64,000 nt of DNA, from NCBI RefSeq assembly GCF_965228935.1, contig NZ_OZ245846.1:1302001-1366000 (forward strand). The letters run 5' to 3'. The notes below the pieces were generated by a model. That model did no database searches. It had not been told where the DNA came from and saw nothing but the letters and a program-made list of their open reading frames with translations. This stretch comes from Ulvibacterium sp965228935. GTDB lineage: Bacteria; Bacteroidota; Bacteroidia; Flavobacteriales; Flavobacteriaceae. Both the position numbers and the translations under genes were made by a program. Each line of letters opens with the position of its first letter. Within the stretch, counting starts at the first letter, position 1. This document shows positions 26,468-35,709 of this stretch, piece by piece.

Positions 26468-26507
26468 AAGCGTACCTGTGCATCTCAAAGACGGGAATCA
26501 TGGAACC

Positions 26508-26537
26508 AAAAAAGGAGGCGAATTTCGCCTCCTTTTT
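26508..26537. terminator. Bidirectional intrinsic terminator
   Basis: A-tract, then GGAGGCG, loop AATTT, CGCCTCC, then a T-tract. The perfect 7-bp GC-rich stem is flanked by A5-6 and T5, so it can end transcription from both sides. It sits between the convergent small membrane protein gene and the histidine kinase gene, 155 bp beyond the kinase stop. Confidence 0.9.
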
Positions 26538-26692
26538 ATGTTAGGGCAAGGTTGCCCCGGAAGAGTGCTCTCGAATTTGCCCATTCAATACCATTGACCA
26601 GTTTTCAATTGGAATAGGTAACTTCCGTAGAATTGCTCTTCTCGGAAGCTTCCGGTAAAGGTGGGTGCTGGTTTCGTGTGAAACGAATAGCA

Positions 26693-28042
26693 CTAAAAAG
26701 TAAGCAGGAAGGACGTTTCCCTATTCGGTATCGAACGTACCTTTATATTTCCGCCATGCAGATGCATGATCTGTTTGGAAAGACTAAGTCCAATACCGGT
26801 TCCGGCATTCTTGGTGGTAAAGAAAGGCACAAAGATTTCGTCAATAAGGTCTTCCGGAATTCCGGGCCCGTTATCCCATACCTCGATAAACTTTTTACCA
26901 ATTTCGTTGGTCCCGGACAAGATTTTAATGATCCCTTTTTCCTTACCTTCCAACGACTGTAGGGCATTCTTGCAAAGATTGATCAGTATCTGGGAAATTT
27001 GTTTTTCATCAATAAAAAGCTCCAGATTTTCTGGATCTGCCTTTGCTTCAAAGTAAATAGCATTGTTTTGGCTCTGTTGATCCATTAGGGTTTTTACTTT
27101 GTCCAACAACTTTTGTGCAGGAACCAAGATCTTGTCCGGCGGCGGCAAACTCAAAAAACTACGATAGGAATGTACAAAATCCATGAGGTTTCTTCCTTGC
27201 TCCTGGATTACCCCCAGACCCTTGGCGGTATTCTTTACCAGATCCTCGGTAATGTATTCGGAAGGCGCCAAACCATCTTTAAGCTGATAATATTTCAAAA
27301 TGGATTCTGAAATAGAGGTAATGGGAGTGATGGTATTCATAATTTCATGGTTCAATACCCTGATAAGGCGTATCCATGAATCGGTTTCCTTCTCGTCCAA
27401 TTCCTTATGGATGTCCTGAACGGTGACCAATAAAAGGGATTGCCTATCCAAGGACATTGAAGTCGCTTTTACGGCCAGATGGGTCTTTTCCCGTTCGTTG
27501 GTCAATTGAACCAGCTCACGATCAAAAGGTTCCAACCTTTCAAAAATTTCATAAAGGCCTTGATCTACTTGGGCCAATTGTTTAATATGATTCAGTGGTT
27601 TATAGTTCAGCAGCTTTTCCAATGTCGGGTTGGAAAATAGAATATGGCCTTTTTTGTTGAAGGTCATGATACCAATATTGGCCTGTTTCAAAATCTGTTG
27701 ATAGTACTGTTCCCGAATCTGCAATTGAAGATGCACTTCCTGAATAAGTCCATTTACCCGGTTTAGGCTTTGGTTAAGTTCCTTAAAGGATTTAATGGAT
27801 ACCCTTTCAGGGAAGCGTAGGGTGAAATCCTCATTTTTTATGGCATCAAAAAAATAGGCGATTTTCCGATTGGTGGAGTTGATAAATGTAATTAGAAAAT
27901 AGGTCTGGGATGCCAAAAGTATAGCTAGGATACCTGTGGCCAGGTACCATTGGTTTACAAATGAAATAGCCAATGCTATGGAGGTCGAGGTAATGAGCAG
28001 CACCCGCAGGATAAGTTGAAAATAAAAATTACGACTTGCCAT
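26693..28042 (-). CDS. Sensor histidine kinase (NtrY-like), partner of the NtrC-type regulator
   Basis: 449 residues. Two N-terminal membrane helices (about 10-55) have almost no periplasmic loop between them. A HAMP-like linker, a PAS domain (about 115-200), a HisKA-like segment with RVLNHEIMNTITPI (H near 233) and an HATPase domain (DNGPGIPEDL near 389, then GTGIGLSLSKQI) follow. The lack of a periplasmic sensor suggests it reads a cytoplasmic or membrane signal. Its start codon overlaps the stop of the response-regulator gene (TAATG), so the two are translated together. It should phosphorylate that regulator. Confidence 0.92.
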   Translation of the reverse strand: MASRNFYFQLILRVLLITSTSIALAISFVNQWYLATGILAILLASQTYFLITFINSTNRKIAYFFDAIKNEDFTLRFPERVSIKSFKELNQSLNRVNGLIQEVHLQLQIREQYYQQILKQANIGIMTFNKKGHILFSNPTLEKLLNYKPLNHIKQLAQVDQGLYEIFERLEPFDRELVQLTNEREKTHLAVKATSMSLDRQSLLLVTVQDIHKELDEKETDSWIRLIRVLNHEIMNTITPITSISESILKYYQLKDGLAPSEYITEDLVKNTAKGLGVIQEQGRNLMDFVHSYRSFLSLPPPDKILVPAQKLLDKVKTLMDQQSQNNAIYFEAKADPENLELFIDEKQISQILINLCKNALQSLEGKEKGIIKILSGTNEIGKKFIEVWDNGPGIPEDLIDEIFVPFFTTKNAGTGIGLSLSKQIMHLHGGNIKVRSIPNRETSFLLTF

Positions 28043-29406
28043 TAGCTGCCCAATTTTTTCAGTTTATTGTAGAGGGTCTGCCGCGAGATTCCCAATTGCT
28101 CCGCTGCAGCACTGTAATTTCCATTATTTTGTTTTAGGGCATTGTTGATCATAAGGAGCTCCATCTCCTCTAGGGTGTTGGGTCCCGTATCCATGGAAAT
28201 TGCCGTTGAGGCGGTCAATAAAAAATCCTCAGGTTTTAATACGGTGCCCTCCGAAAGGATGACCGCGCGTTCCATGGTGTGTTGTAATTCGCGAACATTC
28301 CCGGGCCAATTATAGGCCATCAATTTCTCCTGGGCGGCCTGATTGATACGCAAACCCTGTTTCCCATACTTGGACATGAACCTATTGAGATAAAAATCGG
28401 CCAATACCAAAATATCCCCTTCCCGTTCCCGCAAGGGTGGAACATTAATTTGAATGGTATTGATGCGGTAGAGCAGATCTTCCCTAAAAAGACCATCGGC
28501 CACCATTTTCTCCAAATCGCTATTGGTGGCACATATAAGCCGGATATCCACTGGAATGGATTTGTTGGATCCCACCCGTACTATGGTCTTATGTTGAATG
28601 GCGGATAACAATTTGGCCTGTGTCTGTAAGGACAGGTTTCCTATCTCATCCAGAAAAAGGGTACCCCCATTGGCGGCCTCGAACTTTCCGGCGCGGTCTT
28701 CCTTGGCATCCGTAAACGCTCCCTTAAGATGCCCAAAGAGCTCACTTTCAAAAAGGGATTCGGATATGGAACCCATATCCACGGATATAAATACCTCTTG
28801 GTTACGATGGGACGTCCGGTGGAGTTCCCGGGCGATTAATTCCTTACCGGTTCCGTTTTCACCCGTAATCAGGACGTTTACGTCCGTTTTGGAAACTTTG
28901 CGCGTTAAGTTGAGAACGGAATGCAAGGCCTTGGAGTTTCCGATAATGTAATGTTTCTTTTGGTTGATGACCTGCTTTAGATTATCCTGTCGCTGCTTCA
29001 GTTCCTTGACCTGCTTTTGGGACTTTCGCAACGCATAGGCCGATTTTACCGTGGTTAACAATCGTTCATTGTTCCAAGGCTTTAGAATAAAATCGGAAGC
29101 CCCTTCCTTAATGGCCTTTACGGCCAAATCTACCGCTCCGTAGGCGGTCATCATGATTACGGAAATATGGGGCGCTTTCTTTTTGATCTCCTTGAGCCAA
29201 TACAGCCCCTCGTTACCGGAGTTTACCCCAGCAGAGAAATTCATGTCCAATAGGACAATATCCAAATCCTGAAATCCGGGGAAGGAGGAAATCTGGTTGG
29301 GATTGGAAATAGTCGCTACATTCTTGTATTCAAATTGAAGCAATATCTCCAAGGCGCTTAGCACGCTTTTATTGTCATCGATTACTAAAATATTCGCGTC
29401 CAGCAT
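28042..29406 (-). CDS. Sigma-54-dependent NtrC-family response regulator
   Basis: 454 residues. The receiver domain has D10/D11 and phospho-acceptor D54. The AAA+ domain has Walker A GENGTGKE, the sigma-54 contact loop GAFTDA (the usual GAFTGA with G changed to D, a common variant), Walker B GTLFLDEIGN and the NWPGNVREL segment. A C-terminal Fis-type helix-turn-helix follows (NYSAAAEQLGISRQTLYNKL). It is an enhancer-binding activator of sigma-54 RNA polymerase. It is divergent from tolC, with 314 bp between, where an inverted repeat and a sigma-54-like promoter lie. The operon with tolC and the permease array is the likely target. Confidence 0.94.
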   Translation of the reverse strand: MLDANILVIDDNKSVLSALEILLQFEYKNVATISNPNQISSFPGFQDLDIVLLDMNFSAGVNSGNEGLYWLKEIKKKAPHISVIMMTAYGAVDLAVKAIKEGASDFILKPWNNERLLTTVKSAYALRKSQKQVKELKQRQDNLKQVINQKKHYIIGNSKALHSVLNLTRKVSKTDVNVLITGENGTGKELIARELHRTSHRNQEVFISVDMGSISESLFESELFGHLKGAFTDAKEDRAGKFEAANGGTLFLDEIGNLSLQTQAKLLSAIQHKTIVRVGSNKSIPVDIRLICATNSDLEKMVADGLFREDLLYRINTIQINVPPLREREGDILVLADFYLNRFMSKYGKQGLRINQAAQEKLMAYNWPGNVRELQHTMERAVILSEGTVLKPEDFLLTASTAISMDTGPNTLEEMELLMINNALKQNNGNYSAAAEQLGISRQTLYNKLKKLGS

Positions 29407-29571
29407 GGAAAAAATGATATGCCCTTTCGCTAGGGGATGAATTACAATATGGATTCAAATCCTTTTGAGTCTAGGGAAGTAATCCAACGAAACATATATA
29501 CAAAACAGAATGGATTACCTAATGCCTCACAAAGACCTAGATAAAACTACAATTTGAAATTCAGTATTTTA

Positions 29572-29600
29572 AGACAGTGTCAATTTTTTGGACACTATCT
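29572..29600. promoter_or_regulatory. Inverted repeat, candidate enhancer site for the NtrC-type regulator
   Basis: Arms AGACAGTGTC (29572-29581) and GACACTATCT (29591-29600) are inverted repeats with one mismatch across a 9-bp spacer. It lies about 80 bp upstream of the sigma-54-like promoter, a normal distance for an enhancer. Nothing else notable is seen in the 314-bp gap apart from the promoter. Confidence 0.55.
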
Positions 29601-29679
29601 GTATAACTTTTTTACAGTTGAAAAGCTTGCCACAACAAAAACAAATTATAAAACTCTATTTTTCAACACTATACATATT

Positions 29680-29694
29680 TGGCACAACAATAGC
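29680..29694 (+). promoter_or_regulatory. Sigma-54 (-24/-12) promoter of the tolC operon
   Basis: TGGCAC, five bases, then TAGC. The consensus is TGGCAC-N5-TTGC, so there is one mismatch and the invariant GG and GC keep the exact 12-bp spacing. Transcription would start near 29706, leaving a leader of about 15 nt before the tolC ATG at 29721. The sigma-54 activator gene is the divergent neighbour. Confidence 0.7.
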
Positions 29695-29720
29695 GTACAT
29701 TTTGGCACAAGGAATAAAAT

Positions 29721-31067
29721 ATGAATTTGAAAGTAAAAATCATCATGTTCCTCATAGGCTTCATCTCCATACATCTATCGGCCCAGCAGAAATGGTCCTT
29801 GGATGAGTGTGTATCCTATGCCTTGGAGCACAACTTACCGCTTAATGATTTTGAATATACGGCCCAGTCCAATAAGGAGACCTATAGGCAATCCATTCGG
29901 AATCTGCTGCCCGATATCAGTGCATCTACCAATTATGTCATCAACTTTGGGCGTAGTACGGATCCCTTTACCAATGATGTAGTTACTACGGAATTTTTCT
30001 CCAACAGCTATAGTTTGAACGCTTCCATAGATTTATTCCAAGGCTTTCAAAAACTGAACTCCATCAAGGCTTCTAAATTTTTGTTTAAGGCGACCCAGGA
30101 AGAAGCCCTACAGCAAAAATATCTATTGGCATTCCGAGTGATGCAGGCATTTTATGATATTCAGTTTTTTGAGGGATTGGTTGCTATTTCCAAGGAACAG
30201 GTGGCCGTGTCCCAATCCAATTTGGACTTGGTAAGGAAACAGATTGAACTGGGCCTTATGGCAGGCGCCGATCTTTACGAGGCGGAATCCCTTTTATTGG
30301 CGGATAAATTGAACCTTACCCAAAGTGAAAATCAGCTGGTGACGGCAAAGCTGCAACTGATCCAGGAAATGAACCTGGAAGATGCGGACGATATCAGCAT
30401 ACAGCCCGTAATGGCGAAAAAAGAAACTTTTGATGAATCCGCGCAGATTCAGTCCGACTCTATCTTTGCCGAGGCCCAAAGCTTTTTGCCCTTGATCAAG
30501 GCGCAGGAATTTCGGGCCAAGGCCGCGAAAAAACAGGTCGCCGCGTCCAGAGGGGTATTATATCCTTCATTGAACATGTTTTGGGGTGTAGGTACCGGAT
30601 ATTTTGAAACGACCCGGGATTCCTTGGGAAATACCATTCCCTTTCGGGATCAATTCCGGGACAATACCTTTCAATTTATCGGGGTAGGCCTAGACATTCC
30701 CATTAGCAATAGATGGGCCAACCGATCCAGGGTGAAGCAAAATAAGATTGAACGTCTTAGGGCGGAGAACAATTTGGATGTACAAAAGCAAGTGCTTTTT
30801 CAGACCATTCAACAATTGGTTCAGGAATATAAGGCCCTCCAGGCAGAGTATGAGCAAAGCGGCCAAAACGTGGAGGCGCAGAACCTGGCCTTTACCATTG
30901 CCCAAAAACGATACGAAAAAGGATTGATCAATGCGCTGGAACTTTTTACGGCAAAAAACTTGTTTGCCAGTGCCCAAAATACAAACTTACAGGTTAGGCT
31001 CCGTCTGGAAGTCAATAAAAGCACCTTAGATTTTTATAGGGGCCTACCCGTATTTGACATTAATTAA
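29721..31067 (+). CDS. TolC-family outer-membrane efflux protein
   Basis: 448 residues with a signal peptide (about 1-21, ending SAQ). The rest is the TolC/OEP fold of two tandem repeats, each with long helices rich in E, K and Q. The start WSLDECVSYALEHNLPL is the usual beginning of Bacteroidota OEP proteins. It should form a trimeric outer-membrane and periplasmic tunnel for the membrane-fusion protein and permeases encoded next. The fusion protein gene begins 14 bp later. Confidence 0.93.
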   Translation: MNLKVKIIMFLIGFISIHLSAQQKWSLDECVSYALEHNLPLNDFEYTAQSNKETYRQSIRNLLPDISASTNYVINFGRSTDPFTNDVVTTEFFSNSYSLNASIDLFQGFQKLNSIKASKFLFKATQEEALQQKYLLAFRVMQAFYDIQFFEGLVAISKEQVAVSQSNLDLVRKQIELGLMAGADLYEAESLLLADKLNLTQSENQLVTAKLQLIQEMNLEDADDISIQPVMAKKETFDESAQIQSDSIFAEAQSFLPLIKAQEFRAKAAKKQVAASRGVLYPSLNMFWGVGTGYFETTRDSLGNTIPFRDQFRDNTFQFIGVGLDIPISNRWANRSRVKQNKIERLRAENNLDVQKQVLFQTIQQLVQEYKALQAEYEQSGQNVEAQNLAFTIAQKRYEKGLINALELFTAKNLFASAQNTNLQVRLRLEVNKSTLDFYRGLPVFDIN

Positions 31068-31081
31068 AGGAAATACATTTT

Positions 31082-32332
31082 ATGGATATACAACTTGAAA
31101 AGAAAAAAGGATTACGGCCAAAACATTACGGCTATATTGCCCTAGGGGTATTGTTACTTTTTACGGCATATCAACTACTGTTCGCCAGTTCCGTTTCCAC
31201 CTTTCGGACCGAAAAGGACAAACTTTCCATAGCCGAAGTCACCCAAGGGAAATTTGATGACTATATTACCATAAATGGCTTTGTGGCGCCGATTACCACC
31301 ATTTATATGGATGCCTATGAGGGTGGCAGGGTGGCCGAAAAACTGATCGAGGAAGGGGCCATGGTCAAAAAGGGGGAGATTATTCTAAAATTGGAAAATA
31401 TGGGGCTGTATGAACAGATACTGCAAAGTGAAAGTAATTTGGCCTTAAAGCAGAATGACCTCCGTTCTACCCGTTTAAATTTTGATTCGCGTCAGGTCGA
31501 AGGGCGAAGAAATTTAGCCACGGCCCAAAACGACCTGACTCGGACAAAACGGAATTATGAACAGAACAAGTCCCTTTATGCAGAGGAACTTATCTCGCAG
31601 GAGGACTATCTGGTCTCCAAGGAGAACTATGAACTCTCTCAAAAACAGTACGATATCGTAAAGCTTCAGACCGAGCAGGACGATGAACTGAGGAAAACCT
31701 CCCTAGCCGGTCTGGATACCGATTTGGAACGAATGAAGAAGACCCTTTCCATGGTCTATGAGCGCTTGGATCATTTGAATGTTCGTGCACCGGCAGATGG
31801 ACAATTGGGCTTTTTGGATGCGGAAATAGGACAGAACATAGCTCAGGGGGAACGCATTGGCCAGATCAATGTGTTGACCGATTTTAAGATAGAGGCCGAC
31901 ATAGATGAACATTATATAGACCGGGTGCAACGCGATTTGACGGCCATTTTGGAACGGACCGGCAAAGAATATCCTTTGCGCCTACGTAAGGTCTATCCCG
32001 AAGTGCGGAATGGAAAATTCAAGGTGGATTTGGTCTTTACGGATGAAAAACCGGAAACTATACGGACGGGGCAGAGCTATAACATCAAATTACAGTTGGG
32101 GGAATCATCGGATGCCCTGTTGCTGCCCAAGGGAAGTTTTTTCCAAAGTACGGGAGGCCAGTGGATCTTTGTCGTAGGATCCAATGGGGATGAAGCTATA
32201 AAACGCAATATCCGGATCGGGAAACAGAATTCAAGATTCTATGAGGTGCTCGAGGGATTACAGGATGGTGAAAATGTAATCACCAGTAATTACGACAGCT
32301 TTGGGGAAGCGGAACGGATCGTATTGAAATAG
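31082..32332 (+). CDS. Periplasmic membrane-fusion protein (HlyD/MacA-like)
   Basis: 416 residues. It has an N-terminal membrane anchor (about 18-36), a beta-barrel and lipoyl domain split by a coiled-coil hairpin (about 105-225, e.g. RNLATAQNDLTRTKRNYEQN), then RAPADGQLGFLDAEIGQNI and a C-terminal membrane-proximal domain. It should bridge the inner-membrane ABC complex and TolC. As the only fusion protein seen in the cluster, it would have to serve all downstream permeases. A 151-bp gap follows before the ATPase gene; no gene or clear promoter is visible in it. Confidence 0.92.
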   Translation: MDIQLEKKKGLRPKHYGYIALGVLLLFTAYQLLFASSVSTFRTEKDKLSIAEVTQGKFDDYITINGFVAPITTIYMDAYEGGRVAEKLIEEGAMVKKGEIILKLENMGLYEQILQSESNLALKQNDLRSTRLNFDSRQVEGRRNLATAQNDLTRTKRNYEQNKSLYAEELISQEDYLVSKENYELSQKQYDIVKLQTEQDDELRKTSLAGLDTDLERMKKTLSMVYERLDHLNVRAPADGQLGFLDAEIGQNIAQGERIGQINVLTDFKIEADIDEHYIDRVQRDLTAILERTGKEYPLRLRKVYPEVRNGKFKVDLVFTDEKPETIRTGQSYNIKLQLGESSDALLLPKGSFFQSTGGQWIFVVGSNGDEAIKRNIRIGKQNSRFYEVLEGLQDGENVITSNYDSFGEAERIVLK

Positions 32333-32483
32333 CTTCCAGAATCGTCGCCTAGGCCATCCTTAATAAAACCAGTTCAGGATAAGAACGGAAATAAACGGAC
32401 ATATACAGAAAAAAGAACCAAAAACTGTCACCAAAACGAAATATAGAAGTCCTTAATTATAACGCGTAAAACCCAATCAGGAA

Positions 32484-33182
32484 ATGATGATACAGATTAA
32501 AGAATTAAAGAAAAGTTTTAGAACCGAGGAAGTGGAGACCCTGGCTTTGAACAAGGTAGACCTAAAAGTGGAGGAAGGCGAATTCGTGGCCGTCATGGGG
32601 CCATCCGGTTGTGGGAAATCCACCTTGTTGAACATTATCGGCATGTTGGACAACCCTACCGAGGGCAGTTACCAATTTGCGGGCCATGAGGTGGCCGGGC
32701 TCCGGGAAAGCCAACGGACCCAATTGCGAAAGGGAAATCTGGGTTTTGTATTCCAAAGCTTTAACCTTATCGATGAGCTTACGGTCTTTGAAAATGTAGA
32801 GCTTCCGCTGATTTATCTTAAAATGGGCAAAAGTGAGCGCCGGGAAAAGGTAATGAAGGTACTGGAACGCATGAAGATAGCGCATCGGGAAAAACATTTC
32901 CCGCATCAATTATCCGGAGGGCAACAACAGCGTGTGGCCATTGCGCGTGCAGTCGTGACTACTCCCAAATTGATTCTGGCGGATGAGCCTACAGGGAATC
33001 TCGATTCCAAAAACGGGTTGGAGGTCATGAACCTATTAACGGAACTCAACCAAGAGGGCACAACCATAATTATGGTGACGCACTCCGATCACGATTCGCA
33101 TTTTGCACATCGTATCGTAAACCTCTTTGACGGACAGATCGTTACGGAAAGCCAAAATAGGGCTATCGGGGCTACGGTCTAG
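32484..33182 (+). CDS. MacB-type ABC transporter ATP-binding protein
   Basis: 232 residues, a single nucleotide-binding domain. Walker A is GPSGCGKST (39-47), the Q-loop is VFQSFNL, the signature is LSGGQQQRVAIARA, Walker B is LILADEPTGNLDS and the H-loop is VTHSD. All catalytic motifs are intact. In E. coli MacB this domain is fused to the permease; here it is separate, as in LolD. It is the only ATPase gene among the thirteen permease genes in the window, so it is the probable shared motor. The first permease starts 105 bp later. Confidence 0.94.
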   Translation: MMIQIKELKKSFRTEEVETLALNKVDLKVEEGEFVAVMGPSGCGKSTLLNIIGMLDNPTEGSYQFAGHEVAGLRESQRTQLRKGNLGFVFQSFNLIDELTVFENVELPLIYLKMGKSERREKVMKVLERMKIAHREKHFPHQLSGGQQQRVAIARAVVTTPKLILADEPTGNLDSKNGLEVMNLLTELNQEGTTIIMVTHSDHDSHFAHRIVNLFDGQIVTESQNRAIGATV

Positions 33183-33287
33183 ACTTGTCCGGGGCCTAAT
33201 AACCCGGGATTAAGGAGTTTATTCATCAATCATCGGATACTGAAAAAGAACCTGTGGGCAGGGTCAGTATCAAAAGGCGAAAGGGCC

Positions 33288-35696
33288 ATGTTTAGGAATT
33301 ATCTAAAAATTTCGTTGAGGCATATCTGGAAGGATAAAGGGTTGTCCCTCATCAAAATTATTGGACTGGCCACGGGAATATCCGCTTTCCTGTTGCTTGC
33401 GATATATCTGAAACATGAGCTCAGTTATGATAGTTTTTATCCTGATAAGGACAGGATCTATAGGGTCACCACAAAATATTTGGAAGAAGGTTTTTATGGG
33501 GTCGATTATCCGGCGCCCTTTTCCAAGGTATTGGTGAACGACTTTCCAGAAGTGGAAAAAGCGGGAAGGTTTATGCCCATAAGTTGGTTCAATCAAATAA
33601 GGCCGGGCAATAAACAAGAAAACTATTTTGAAGAAGGGTTTGCCTATGTAGATCTGGATCTTTTGAAGATATTGGATATCCCCTTGGTAAATGGTGAATA
33701 TGAAAATTCAATGGGGGAACCCAATACCATTTTAATATCCGAAAGTAAGGCCCAAAGATACTTTTCAAACACCAATCCAATAGGACAAAAGCTCATCATA
33801 AACAACGATGAAGAAACACTTTATAATGTGGCCGGTGTATTTGAAGACTTCCCCACCAATTCCCATCTTGATGTTGACTTTTTGGTCTCATTGGCCGGAG
33901 TAGAGTTTTGGCCCGGCGAACAAGAGTATTGGGGAGCCAATATGTATGGTGTTTATCTTAAATTGAATCCAAAGGCAAATGTAGATGAGCTAAATGACAA
34001 ACTATCCGATATCACTACAAAGTATTTTCTGCCCAATTGGATAGAGCGGGATTTCTCAAATCCCCAGGATATCGCAAATAACATCAAGCATGAATTACAG
34101 CCCATAATCAATATTTATTTGGACTCTGAAAAAGTTAGGGACAATCTTCCCCATGGCAATAGGCAATTGTTGTGGCTATTTGCTTTTTCCGGCCTATTAA
34201 TAATTGGTATTGCATGCGTAAATTTTATCAACCTATCTACCGCCCGCTATACCCTAAGATCCAAGGAAATTGGGTTAAGAAAAGTAATAGGGGCAAGCAA
34301 AAAACAAGTGGTTTCCCAATTCTTGATGGAATCGGTATTATTTAGCATACTGTCGCTGATAATAGGGGTTTTCTTGGCCTATGCCCTTCTACCCTTTGTT
34401 AACGGGATTACTACAAAATCATTGGAATTTCCTGATTGGACCATTGGGGGAACCACTATTCTGATAGCGAGTGCAATTTTCCTTGGCGTTATTACCGGCC
34501 TGTATCCGTCCTTGTATTTGTCCAAACTCAAAATTGGTTCAAACGGAAAATCAAATTCCACCGGTGTAAAAGGCAATGTTTCTTTTAGAAATTCCCTTGT
34601 AGTGTTTCAATTTGTGATTTCCATAGTGTTGATTATTTGTACCCTAGTGGTTTACCAGCAAATGAAATTTGTTTCCGATAAGGATTTGGGATTTGATAAG
34701 GAACAGGTACTGGTCATAAAAGGAACGGATGGTCTTGGCCCGAAAATCTCCACTTTTAAAGAACAGGTTTTAAAATTGAACGACGTAAACCATGTTTCCA
34801 TAAGTGATTATTTGCCTATGGAAGGGGCTATGCGCTATTCGGATTCCTTTTGGAAACAAGGCAGACAAAGCATTGAACAGGGTATAAATTCACAAATATG
34901 GAGGGTTGATCATGATTACGTTCCAACCCTGGGGATTACAATGGTCCAAGGACGAAATTTCGACGGGAAATTGGTTTCGGATTCAACGGCAATACTTGTT
35001 AGCAAGACATTTTCAGAGAAATTAGGTGTAGACAATGTCATTGGCACTAGGATTACAAACAAGGAAAAATCTTGGAAGGTTATTGGCGTATTTGAGGATT
35101 TTCACTTTGAATCCTTAAGGCACCAAATCTCTTCATCCGCATTGATCTTAGGCCGATCCAACTCGATGATTTCGGTCAAAATGAGGGCTAGCGACCTAGA
35201 AGGGTCACTAGCTTCAATACAAAAAGTATGGGATGGTATGAGTCCTACATTTCAATTTCGCTATGATTTTTTGGATGAGAGTTTTGTGGCAATGCACAAA
35301 GAGATCGAAGGTGCGGGAAAACTTTTTAATGCATTTGCCCTACTTGCCATTGGAATAGCGTGTCTTGGCCTATTTAGCCTAACCACATTTATCGCGGAGC
35401 GACGTAAGAAGGAAATTGGAATACGAAAGGTTTTAGGTGCCTCAGTCACAAGCGTAACTGCCCTGATATCAAAAGAATTTCTCGGATTGGTTCTAATTGC
35501 CATAACAATAGCGGTTCCAATAGGGGGGTATATTATGGGTAGGTGGTTGGAAGACTTTGCCTATCATATAGAACTAAACTGGATCATATTTTTCATGGCA
35601 GGATGTATAGCCATTTTAATTGCCCTGATGACCATAACCTATCAAAGTATAAGAACCGCGCTTTCTAATCCTGTAAAAAGTTTGCGAATAGAATAA
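33288..35696 (+). CDS. MacB/FtsX permease 1 of the array
   Basis: 802 residues: cytoplasmic N-terminal segment (MFRNYLKISLRHIWKDKG), helix 1, periplasmic domain 1 (about 45-280), three helices with RSKEIGLRKVIGAS near 323, helix 5, periplasmic domain 2 (about 455-665), and three final helices with RRKKEIGIRKVLGAS near 704. The tail is NPVKSLRIE. It is a pseudo-dimeric type VII ABC permease, expected to pair with the ATPase encoded just upstream. Its periplasmic domains most resemble permease 10 (shared SISDYLP and EEGFAYVD/AD segments), not its neighbours. By eye the gene is more AT-rich than the ATPase gene and most other array members. Substrate unknown. Confidence 0.93.
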   Translation: MFRNYLKISLRHIWKDKGLSLIKIIGLATGISAFLLLAIYLKHELSYDSFYPDKDRIYRVTTKYLEEGFYGVDYPAPFSKVLVNDFPEVEKAGRFMPISWFNQIRPGNKQENYFEEGFAYVDLDLLKILDIPLVNGEYENSMGEPNTILISESKAQRYFSNTNPIGQKLIINNDEETLYNVAGVFEDFPTNSHLDVDFLVSLAGVEFWPGEQEYWGANMYGVYLKLNPKANVDELNDKLSDITTKYFLPNWIERDFSNPQDIANNIKHELQPIINIYLDSEKVRDNLPHGNRQLLWLFAFSGLLIIGIACVNFINLSTARYTLRSKEIGLRKVIGASKKQVVSQFLMESVLFSILSLIIGVFLAYALLPFVNGITTKSLEFPDWTIGGTTILIASAIFLGVITGLYPSLYLSKLKIGSNGKSNSTGVKGNVSFRNSLVVFQFVISIVLIICTLVVYQQMKFVSDKDLGFDKEQVLVIKGTDGLGPKISTFKEQVLKLNDVNHVSISDYLPMEGAMRYSDSFWKQGRQSIEQGINSQIWRVDHDYVPTLGITMVQGRNFDGKLVSDSTAILVSKTFSEKLGVDNVIGTRITNKEKSWKVIGVFEDFHFESLRHQISSSALILGRSNSMISVKMRASDLEGSLASIQKVWDGMSPTFQFRYDFLDESFVAMHKEIEGAGKLFNAFALLAIGIACLGLFSLTTFIAERRKKEIGIRKVLGASVTSVTALISKEFLGLVLIAITIAVPIGGYIMGRWLEDFAYHIELNWIIFFMAGCIAILIALMTITYQSIRTALSNPVKSLRIE

Positions 35697-35709
35697 TCAA
35701 AAAAGCATC

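Noticed and set aside
29703..29716. Second TGGCAC just before tolC as another sigma-54 promoter
   Set aside because: No GC pair at the required distance, and it would leave almost no leader before the start codon.
33189..33207. CCGGG...CCCGG hairpin between ATPase and permease 1 as terminator
   Set aside because: Only a 5-bp stem and no following T-run; too weak to call.
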